From DAINBT01 sp036732785 (lineage in GTDB: Bacteria; Planctomycetota; Phycisphaerae; Sedimentisphaerales; SM23-30): 27,766 nucleotides of DNA. Positions within the stretch are counted from its first letter, which is position 1. Every line of letters begins with the position of its first letter. Position numbers and translations under genes: made by a program. The stretch spans positions 1-27,766 of the forward strand of contig CAZICK010000050.1 in assembly GCA_964537505.1 (NCBI GenBank), written 5' to 3'. Below the pieces are notes generated by a model. The model had not been told where the DNA came from and searched no databases. It worked only from the letters and a program-made list of their open reading frames with translations. Positions 8,864 to 14,558 of the stretch are shown piece after piece.

Positions 8864-8888
8864 CTCTTACGCTTTCTAAAAATCGGTG

Positions 8889-8914
8889 TAAGCTATACTA
8901 CTCTATATAGCTTA
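8889..8914. promoter_or_regulatory. Operator-like palindrome upstream of dgt
   Basis: TAAGCTATA (8889-8897) and TATAGCTTA (8906-8914) are perfect 9-bp inverted arms around an 8-bp spacer. The site lies 26-51 nt before the dgt ATG, where a promoter for the minus-strand operon is expected. On the minus strand TTGTGT (8937-8932) is a possible -35 and the A/T-rich palindrome itself could contain the -10. The geometry suits a dimeric repressor, but no regulator gene is adjacent. Confidence 0.55.
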
Positions 8915-8919
8915 TGCGT

Positions 8920-9230
8920 ACTTACATTACACAAATCCATATCTTAACCAATTTCTCCACCCTAGCTAATTCCCTGACCCTCGTCAACCAAAATCCCGAT
9001 CCCTCCCACCGACCCACCCCTCGTGCCTCATGCCTCTTGCCTTCTCCCTCCATCTTTTCCATCTTCCCCATCCCCCCTACCCTGCCCATTTACCCAACAA
9101 AACTCTCTACCTCTTTTAGTGTCTTCTAAAATCTTCGTGTCCTTCCCGTCTTTTATCTTCGACAATTCGTGTCCTTCCTGTCTTAGTGGCTTGGTGGTTG
9201 ACCTTGCCCATCTTGACATCAAAACTCATC
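8920..9230. other. Pyrimidine-rich non-coding tract with degenerate repeats
   Basis: This stretch has no convincing gene. The plus strand is strongly biased to C and T from about 8950 to 9120. From about 9115 to 9205, read on the minus strand, it contains reiterated variants of GGAAGGACACGAA and CCACTAAGACA (for example ACTAAGACAGGAAGGACACGAA and GACGGGAAGGACACGAAG, overlapping). I recognise this as a degenerate ACACGAAG/CACTAAGACAC-type repeat scattered through many environmental genomes. Short open frames here are products of compositional bias. Confidence 0.55.
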
Positions 9231-9231
9231 A

Positions 9232-9319
9232 AAACATAGTACAAACAGGGTGCAAACATAGTACAAACATAGTACAAACATAGTACAAACATAGTACAAA
9301 CATAGTACAAACTGGGTAT
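9232..9319. repeat. 11-bp tandem repeat array, 8 units
   Basis: Eight head-to-tail 11-bp units. Six are exactly AAACATAGTAC (starting at 9232, 9254, 9265, 9276, 9287 and 9298); two are variants, AAACAGGGTGC at 9243 and AAACTGGGTAT at 9309. The period is close to one DNA helical turn, so each unit would face the same side of the helix. It lies in the long intergenic region between the divergent dgt operon and the sigma-like gene. It is too short and lacks spacers to be CRISPR. Confidence 0.9.
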
Positions 9320-9392
9320 AAACCACATCACTTTTCATCAGAATTCATCCAAATTTCGCCGAATTTCGCACTTTTTTCTTACCCATCTTACC

Positions 9393-9462
9393 TAATCGTT
9401 ATAATCGTTACGCAAAAATAAGCACTTACAGCAATTCCAACAACGTAAAATAAGCACTTACA
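9393..9462. repeat. Short direct repeats upstream of sigma-like gene
   Basis: Two kinds of repeat are packed here: TAATCGTTA twice in tandem (9393-9401 and 9402-9410), and AAAATAAGCACTTACA twice (9415-9430 and 9447-9462), 32 bp apart, roughly three helical turns. They lie 200-270 bp upstream of the sigma-like start. They could be binding sites or copies of a genome-wide repeat. Confidence 0.75.
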
Positions 9463-9591
9463 TCAATATCATTTGTCACTTGCATTCACCCTTTGTCTCA
9501 CGTCTCTCGCCACTCATCCTTTGTCATTTCTCATCCATATCTTCGTCTTTTATCCGGACATCTGGTCTTTGGGAACACCTTGTTTTTCCTC

Positions 9592-9620
9592 TTGACAAAA
9601 CTGTCTTTATGTGTAATAAT
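9592..9620 (+). promoter_or_regulatory. Vegetative-type promoter of the sigma-like gene
   Basis: TTGACA (9592-9597) is a perfect -35. After a 17-bp spacer comes AATAAT (9615-9620), a 5/6 match to the -10 consensus. Transcription would begin near 9627, giving a leader of about 37 nt before the ATG at 9664. Confidence 0.75.
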
Positions 9621-9663
9621 ATTATGTAAGTTATTTATATACAATAGATAATGGCAGCATACC

Positions 9664-11400
9664 ATGGCCCGCGTTAAGTCCCTACAGTTGCGACAGTTGC
9701 TTTTGCAAGCCAAATTTGCCCCAGAAAGTAAACGCCTTGCTCAGATCGACGCTTGCGAAGCCCTTATCAGGCTGATTCAGCCCAACAGACGCTATCCATT
9801 CGACTTTATCTGCTTTCACCTCACCGGCTATCGACCACACCCCAGCACAGTCGTCGATTCCGATAACTCCTTGGCTTACAACGACTTACTGACAGATATA
9901 CCCGCCTATGCCGTCCAGCTCAGTAAAACACTGCAAATCCACGCAACCTCTTTAACCCAAAAGGTTTATACCACCCAATCCCTCGCCCGTCGCTTCCGTG
10001 TCTGCCCAAAAACCATTACCCGCTGGCGACACAACGGCTTAATGGGCCGATACCTGGTCTTTGCCGATGGCCGTTTACGTCTGGGATTCCCTGCTTCCAG
10101 CGTCGATTATTACATCAGGAAGAATCGTCGTAAAGTATTGCAGAGTAAGAACTTCTCTCAAATATCCGATGCCGAACGACAGGGCATCCTGCATCGCCTT
10201 GCTCGTTGGGCCAGGCGTTGTCCCAATCACCGCCAGGAAGCCATCCATCGCACCGCCCGGCGGTTCGGCCGATCGGTCGAGTCAGTCCGTTCTTTGCTAA
10301 GCCAAGCAGAAACAAACAGTTATGCCGATATCAATATTCAATTTGCCCGTCGGCCCTATTCCATCGAACCGCAACAATGCCGTGAAATATTCGACCTGCA
10401 TCAGCAGGGCGTTGCGGTAACGGACCTTATGAAGCAATTCGGCCGCAGCAAGTCCAACATCTACAGAGCCATAAACCTCGCTCAGGTTACGCAACTGCTT
10501 GATACGACAATAGCTTACATTCCCAGCGATGAGTTTACCGGCCGTGGCTCTAAGGACTATATTCTGCATCCTGACCCGGAACTATTTAACGCGGATACCG
10601 CCAATGGTTGGGATCGCGGCTCACCGCCAAAACTAAAACATAAAGGCCCGATAGAATCGCTAACTGCTTATGTACAAGATATATACAGAACCGGCCTGCT
10701 CGATGCCAGACAGGAAAAATTCCTGTTTCGCAAATATAATTATTTGAAATTCCTTGCCGCCCAGTCCCATCGGCGTTTGGACCGCGGTAATCCATCGGGG
10801 CGTCTGATCCGTCAGATACGCTTGTATCTACTTCAGGCACAGGAAGTTAAGGACCGCCTGATCCGCAGCAATCTTCGCCTGGTCGTAAGTGTCGCCCGTC
10901 GGCACACGCGAAACGATGCGGAAATGCTCGAGTTGATCAGTGAGGGCAACCTGGTTCTTATCAACGCTGTCGAAAAGTTTGATTTTACTCGCGGCACCAA
11001 GTTATCCACCTACGTAACCTGGTCTATCGTAAAGAGATACGCGACTTTACGGGCCACGCAGAGCAGAAAACCGGTTTATCAGGCCGGCGAAGATATGCTG
11101 GAAGTTGCCCAGGATTTGCGTCTGGAAGACAGCCGGGTCCTGGCCGTCGAGTCGGCCCGCAAAAGCCTCGATCAGGTCATGAGCGAGACCCTCGACCAGC
11201 GTGAACGAACCATCGTACGTGAACACTACGGCCTAATCAGACAAACCGAAATCTCCGGCCAGCGTAACCCCATGAGTCTCAGTCAGATAGCCAAGCTAAT
11301 TGGTTTGAGCAAGGAACGCGTCCGCCAGATAGAGCTATTCGCTCTGCAAAAACTCCGCCGCGTATTGACCCAGGAGCAATTCGATCTGCTAACCGGATAA
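9664..11400 (+). CDS. Sigma-70 family factor with multi-HTH N-terminal extension
   Basis: The C-terminal half is an RNA polymerase sigma-70 factor. Region 1.2-like sequence lies at about 329-360 (IESLTAYVQDIYRTGLLDARQE). Region 2 lies at about 395-466 (LIRSNLRLVVSVARRH, LISEGNLVLINAVEKFDFTRGTKLSTYVTW). Region 4 lies at about 505-568 (LDQRERTIVREHYGL, LSQIAKLIGLSKERVRQIE). Between regions 2 and 4 there are only about 40 residues, so region 3 is reduced or absent. The first ~320 residues are not standard sigma region 1.1. They hold a MerR/excisionase-like HTH (about 101-152, TTQSLARRFRVCPKTITRWRHNG) and two further HTH-like stretches (about 192-215 and 248-272, VTDLMKQFGRSKSNIYRAI). ATG 9664 follows a strong promoter; an ATG at 9651 is out of frame. 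It may be a sequence-specific alternative sigma factor. Sigma membership is certain; the role is not known. Confidence 0.88.
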   Translation: MARVKSLQLRQLLLQAKFAPESKRLAQIDACEALIRLIQPNRRYPFDFICFHLTGYRPHPSTVVDSDNSLAYNDLLTDIPAYAVQLSKTLQIHATSLTQKVYTTQSLARRFRVCPKTITRWRHNGLMGRYLVFADGRLRLGFPASSVDYYIRKNRRKVLQSKNFSQISDAERQGILHRLARWARRCPNHRQEAIHRTARRFGRSVESVRSLLSQAETNSYADINIQFARRPYSIEPQQCREIFDLHQQGVAVTDLMKQFGRSKSNIYRAINLAQVTQLLDTTIAYIPSDEFTGRGSKDYILHPDPELFNADTANGWDRGSPPKLKHKGPIESLTAYVQDIYRTGLLDARQEKFLFRKYNYLKFLAAQSHRRLDRGNPSGRLIRQIRLYLLQAQEVKDRLIRSNLRLVVSVARRHTRNDAEMLELISEGNLVLINAVEKFDFTRGTKLSTYVTWSIVKRYATLRATQSRKPVYQAGEDMLEVAQDLRLEDSRVLAVESARKSLDQVMSETLDQRERTIVREHYGLIRQTEISGQRNPMSLSQIAKLIGLSKERVRQIELFALQKLRRVLTQEQFDLLTG

Positions 11401-11403
11401 CGC

Positions 11404-11435
11404 ACAAAAAAGGCCGATCCCACCGAACCGGCCTT
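11404..11435 (-). terminator. Intrinsic terminator for the minus strand
   Basis: On the minus strand AAGGCCG and CGGCCTT form a 7-bp G+C-rich stem with a 12-nt loop, followed immediately by a run of T (plus-strand A-run 11405-11411). It fits the minus-strand remnant gene ending at 11459. On the plus strand the hairpin lies right after the sigma-like stop but lacks a T-run. Confidence 0.7.
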
Positions 11436-11458
11436 GAGTAATTGCAGTATCTTTGGTT

Positions 11459-11722
11459 TCATCTATTGGGGCAATTTGTCCGGATCAAATATCCCTTCCG
11501 GGAAATCAGGATTTTCTTCAAGATATATCTTTCGGCAAGTGCTGTAACTAGATGTTCGCCTTTGAAACGCACCATACGTATCCAAGGCATTTGCTCAACA
11601 TTCTTTGTCATCGCGGCAAGGACAGAGGTTGATTCACCAAATGGCTTTATACCGATCATTACCGCTACAACTATTACTGCCGCGGCAGCAGCCACCAGAT
11701 TTTCATCGCAGCGTTCGTTCAA
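11459..11722 (-). pseudogene. Broken membrane-anchored anti-sigma-like protein
   Basis: A TTG start at 11722 is preceded by AGGAG at 6-nt spacing, so translation initiation looks real. The product begins with a transmembrane segment (ENLVAAAAAVIVVAVMIGI, then KPFG) followed by SVLAAMTKNVEQMPWIRMV. This resembles the N-terminal part of the small anchored proteins that follow sigma factors in planctomycetes; that likeness is from memory of the family. After residue 67 or so the frame becomes implausible (YILKKILISRKG), whereas the next frame gives NPDFPEGIFDPDKLPQ and ends at TAG 11463-11465, just where the original frame stops. That points to a single-base frameshift near 11528-11534. It is also far shorter than such proteins normally are. 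A minus-strand terminator follows. Confidence 0.55.
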
Positions 11723-11911
11723 TAGAAGCTCCTGTATCCGCTACTATTATAATGACAAACCAGAGGCAACGGATTTACAAAAAAAACCGTTTTTTCATTA
11801 TAAAATTTGTCAATTTCTTGATCTCTACGGAGTTATATATGCTGCGTATGAGCTTGCAACTTTGCTTTTTCGTAACTCATTTAGCTGCAATGTAATATGA
11901 AAGTCGTCATC

Positions 11912-11939
11912 TTGATTGTCCATACCCGTTGGGTATAAT
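11912..11939 (+). promoter_or_regulatory. Promoter of mnmA, -10 inside a palindrome
   Basis: TTGATT (11912-11917), a 16-bp spacer and a perfect TATAAT (11934-11939). The -10 overlaps the right arm of the palindrome ATACCC-GTT-GGGTAT (11922-11936). A start about 7 nt downstream would fall at the mnmA ATG (11946), so the mRNA may be leaderless. Confidence 0.65.
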
Positions 11940-11943
11940 AATG
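11923..11943 (+). promoter_or_regulatory. 21-bp palindromic element shared with pyk (copy 1)
   Basis: The element has the form TACCC-R-TT-GGGTATAA-Y-AATG and agrees with 21971-21991 at 19 of 21 positions. It contains the 5-bp inverted repeat TACCC/GGGTA. The ATG that ends it (11941-11943) is out of frame with mnmA and would open a nine-codon ORF overlapping the real start at 11946. Confidence 0.7.
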
Positions 11944-11945
11944 TC

Positions 11946-13037
11946 ATGGCTGATAAAACCGGTGTATTAGTGGCGATGAGTGGCGGGGTCGATAGCAGTG
12001 TGGCCGCTGCCCTGCTCCAGCGGGCCGGCTATGATGTAACGGGAGTTTTTATGTGTCTGGGGCAGGCTCAAAGCCCCGATCGTCCGCATCCGGGTTGCTG
12101 CTCACCACAGGACGCTCACGACGCCAAAGAAGTAGCAGCCCTGCTGGGCATCAGATTTCACGTACTCGACTTCCGGAACGAGCTGGAAGAGATTATCGAT
12201 TATTTCGTGGATGAATACCGCCGCGGACGAACGCCCAATCCCTGCGTAATGTGCAACACTCGACTGAAATTCGGTAAGCTCATAGAATACGCCGATATGA
12301 TAGGAGCCGACTACGTCGCCACCGGACATTACGGGCGGATAGAAACTATCGGTGGACAAAAACGTTTATGCCGCGGGGTCGATAACTCCAAGGACCAGTC
12401 TTATTCGCTGTTCGGTATCGGGCGGGATAAGCTGAGCCGTATTTTACTGCCGTTAGGCGAGCATTCCAAAGGCCATGTGCGTACACTGGCCGGCCAAATG
12501 AATCTGCCCGTACATGACAAAGGTGAATCGCAGGAGATATGTTTTGTAGCGGATGACGACTATGCACGGCTGGTAGCCGAGCGGGCGCCCGAACTGTGCA
12601 GGGCAGGCGAGGTCGTCGATACGAGCGGTAAAGTGCTCGGCAGGCATCAGGGTGTGTATCGTTATACGATAGGCCAGCGTCGCGGACTGGGAATAGCAAT
12701 GGGCGCCCCGGCATACGTGATTAGCCTTGATGAGGCGAGCAATACTGTTGTACTAGGCAGCCGCGAAGAGTTGATGTCCCGGCGGCTGTGGGCTGGCAAA
12801 CTGAATTGGCTGGTCGATCCGATACCCACAGAACCCTTTTGGGCTGCCGTACAGATACGCTATAATCATCGTGGCGCACCCGGCAAGGTCACGCCAATAG
12901 TCAACGATCGAGGTATATATGACCGGGTGGTGGTGGATTTCGATCAGCCGGTAACTGCCGTCACGCCTGGCCAGGCGGTAGTATTCTATGACGACCAGAT
13001 AGTGTTAGGCGGAGGTTGGATTGAAAAAAGTGGTTGA
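11946..13037 (+). CDS. mnmA: tRNA 2-thiouridylase MnmA
   Basis: It thiolates uridine 34 of tRNAs for Lys, Glu and Gln, using sulfur relayed as a persulfide and ATP to activate the base. The 363-aa protein has the PP-loop SGGVDSS at residues 12-18, the family pair of catalytic cysteines C103 (NPCVMCNT) and C199 (SQEICFV), and the conserved C-terminal stretches TIGQRRGLGIA and QIRYNH. I start it at ATG 11946 (MADKTGVLVAMSGG). A TTG 30 nt upstream is in frame, but it would put the promoter -10 inside the gene. There is no Shine-Dalgarno, consistent with a leaderless mRNA. The 3' end overlaps the next gene by 17 nt. Confidence 0.95.
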   Translation: MADKTGVLVAMSGGVDSSVAAALLQRAGYDVTGVFMCLGQAQSPDRPHPGCCSPQDAHDAKEVAALLGIRFHVLDFRNELEEIIDYFVDEYRRGRTPNPCVMCNTRLKFGKLIEYADMIGADYVATGHYGRIETIGGQKRLCRGVDNSKDQSYSLFGIGRDKLSRILLPLGEHSKGHVRTLAGQMNLPVHDKGESQEICFVADDDYARLVAERAPELCRAGEVVDTSGKVLGRHQGVYRYTIGQRRGLGIAMGAPAYVISLDEASNTVVLGSREELMSRRLWAGKLNWLVDPIPTEPFWAAVQIRYNHRGAPGKVTPIVNDRGIYDRVVVDFDQPVTAVTPGQAVVFYDDQIVLGGGWIEKSG

Positions 13038-14037
13038 TGACAGTTGGCGTGGCAAGGCCCTGATAATTCAACCGGGAGCAATCGGTGACGGGATATTGAC
13101 CCTTCCGCTGGCGAGAATGTTGCTGCGCCAAGGCAGAATGAAACATGTCGATATAATGGGCCACCGCGAAAAACTCGGGTTCCTCCAAGGCAGAAGCGAG
13201 ATAACCAAAATAGTCTCAATCGAAGGTGTCAGCCTGCACAAGCTTTTTGCCGACCACGAAACCTTCAATCTCAGCGAAGATGATCCGCTGATCGAAGTAT
13301 TTTGCGATTATGAGCTGATCGTAACTTTCCTGACGGACGAGCAGCGTTATTTCGAGCGTAACCTGATTTTCACCACAGCCTCAATCCATCCTGTAGAAGT
13401 AGCCACGATTCAACTGCGACCGCCGGGGGACTACCCCGGCCATGTCGCCAACTTTTTCATGGAGCAATTTACAAAAGAACTGCCGCACTGGCTGGCGAAT
13501 ATATGGCCAGAATTTATGCAGGGAACGTTTATTCACAAAAAACCAGACGATACCGAAAAGGCCCATGCAATACTGAAAAACAGGCAAGTCGAACAGTCAG
13601 CCAAAATTGTCCTTATACACCCGGGCAGTGGGGGCCGGGAAAAATGCTGGCCGATAGAAAATTTCCGCGATTTGGCTGAGCAACTGACACAACACGGATG
13701 CCAGCCGGTCTTGCTATTGGGACCAGTGGAACTGGAGCGTTGGGATAATCGCCTGATAGCTGAATTGGAGGAGCAACTGCCGATATTGCAAGAACTAACG
13801 CTGGAAGAGGTAACCATCGTGTTGAGTTGTTGCGATGCTTATGTTGGTAATGATACCGGCATAACGCATTTGGCCGGTGCGATGGGGCTGGCAACTGTGG
13901 CGATATTTGGGCCGACCAATGTGGCGAGCTGGCAACCTCTGGGAACTCACGTGCGAATCTGCGTAGAAGAAAAAACGTCTAATAACACATGGACACCTGT
14001 CGAAAACGTGCTCAACCAGTTGAAAAACATGATCTGA
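13021..14037 (+). CDS. Glycosyltransferase family 9 (heptosyltransferase-like)
   Basis: GT9 enzymes transfer heptose or related sugars from nucleotide-activated donors to lipopolysaccharide core at the cytoplasmic face. The 338-aa protein has the two-lobe layout: an N-terminal acceptor domain opening with ALIIQPGAIGDGILTLPLARML (the usual R-x-x-x-IGD motif region), then the donor domain with LIHPGSGGREKCWPIENF and the diagnostic YVGNDTGITHLAGAMGLATVAIFGPTNVASW near the C-terminus. The TTG start at 13021 is supported by GGAGG at 13011-13015, which lies inside mnmA. The reading frames overlap by 17 nt, so translation is probably coupled. The substrate cannot be told from sequence; LPS core or another surface glycan is likely. 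MnmA has no obvious functional link. Confidence 0.85.
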   Translation: MKKVVDDSWRGKALIIQPGAIGDGILTLPLARMLLRQGRMKHVDIMGHREKLGFLQGRSEITKIVSIEGVSLHKLFADHETFNLSEDDPLIEVFCDYELIVTFLTDEQRYFERNLIFTTASIHPVEVATIQLRPPGDYPGHVANFFMEQFTKELPHWLANIWPEFMQGTFIHKKPDDTEKAHAILKNRQVEQSAKIVLIHPGSGGREKCWPIENFRDLAEQLTQHGCQPVLLLGPVELERWDNRLIAELEEQLPILQELTLEEVTIVLSCCDAYVGNDTGITHLAGAMGLATVAIFGPTNVASWQPLGTHVRICVEEKTSNNTWTPVENVLNQLKNMI

Positions 14038-14097
14038 AAGAAATTTTGCCAAAAAATGGTTGTATCATTAAACAATTTGGTTATCATAATCGTGTAT

Positions 14098-14169
14098 GCG
14101 GGCGTAGCTCAGTGGTAGAGCGTCACGTTGCCAACGTGAATGTCGTGAGTTCAAGCCTCATCGCCCGCT
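14098..14169 (+). tRNA. tRNA-Gly (anticodon GCC)
   Basis: A complete cloverleaf. The acceptor stem GCGGGCG/CGCCCGC is perfect. The D stem is GCTC/GAGC. The anticodon stem TCACG/CGTGA encloses TTGCCAA with anticodon GCC at 14130-14132. The T arm GTGAG-TTCAAGC-CTCAT has one G-U pair. The discriminator is T14169 and CCA is not encoded. An uninterrupted run of eight T (14169-14176) begins at the discriminator and could end transcription. Confidence 0.97.
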
Positions 14170-14176
14170 TTTTTTT

Positions 14177-14220
14177 GGCCGGTGGACATCGGCGGATATT
14201 TTGGTATGTCCAGGCCTATT
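14177..14220 (+). terminator. Possible stem-loop terminator after tRNA-Gly
   Basis: TGGACAT (14183-14189) pairs with ATGTCCA (14206-14212), and the flanking GGCC (14177-14180) can pair with GGCC (14213-14216) across a 2-nt bulge. The sequence then continues TATTTTGTCT. The T-run is weak, so this is only a candidate. Confidence 0.4.
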
Positions 14221-14385
14221 TTGTCTGAAGACATACACTGATTGCGGTTGAATTTTCCCGTTGGGCCGATAGATATGTCTATTGGGTAAAACCCAGAGTT
14301 CCCGAAATTTCAGACCGATCCTGGTTCGAATATCTCCCCATATTGGAGCAAGGCCAATTATTTATAGTTTTATCTCAACAGTCTA

Positions 14386-14413
14386 TTGACGGGTAATTCA
14401 GATATAGTATAGT
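14386..14413 (+). promoter_or_regulatory. Promoter of the tig-clpP operon
   Basis: TTGACG (14386-14391), a 16-bp spacer and TATAGT (14408-14413) match the sigma-70 consensus at 5/6 in each box. This places the start near 14420, leaving a leader of about 140 nt before the preferred tig ATG. Confidence 0.65.
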
Positions 14414-14430
14414 ATTATCGTTGATTTTGG

Positions 14431-14480
14431 GCTATGTAAGGAGGTGGCGTGGCCACTTTTTATGTTTCAGATGATTAGCA
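14431..14480 (+). promoter_or_regulatory. tig leader: orphan Shine-Dalgarno, hairpin, mini-ORF
   Basis: A perfect Shine-Dalgarno AAGGAGG (14438-14444) has no gene start at normal spacing except GTG 14449, which opens a nine-codon frame (MATFYVSDD) ending at TAG 14476-14478. The same bases form a GTGGC-GTG-GCCAC hairpin (14444-14456) followed by five T (14457-14461). A leader peptide or attenuator ahead of trigger factor is possible. Confidence 0.35.
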
Positions 14481-14558
14481 AAGGACTGTTCCCGCTGGTC
14501 GCTTGCTGGAATGGTAAAATCACGCAATCAAGGAAGTTTTAACATAGGGAAAAAAGTA

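Noticed and set aside
8914..9283. Overlapping short open frames in the pyrimidine-rich tract
   Set aside because: Low-complexity Ser/Pro/Leu products arising from C+T bias, with no ribosome-binding sites or recognisable domains.
9232..9319. CRISPR-like array
   Set aside because: Units are 11 bp and contiguous with no spacers, and no cas genes are present; it is a simple tandem repeat.
11412..11435. Terminator for the sigma-like gene on the plus strand
   Set aside because: The stem is followed by GAGTAATT rather than a T-run; the poly-T tail exists only on the minus strand.
13989..14228. Plus-strand open frame across tRNA-Gly
   Set aside because: It crosses the tRNA gene and overlaps the end of the glycosyltransferase gene; not a protein gene.
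14325..14340. GGTTCGAAT, resembling a tRNA T-arm
   Set aside because: No matching T-stem, anticodon arm or acceptor stem can be folded around it.
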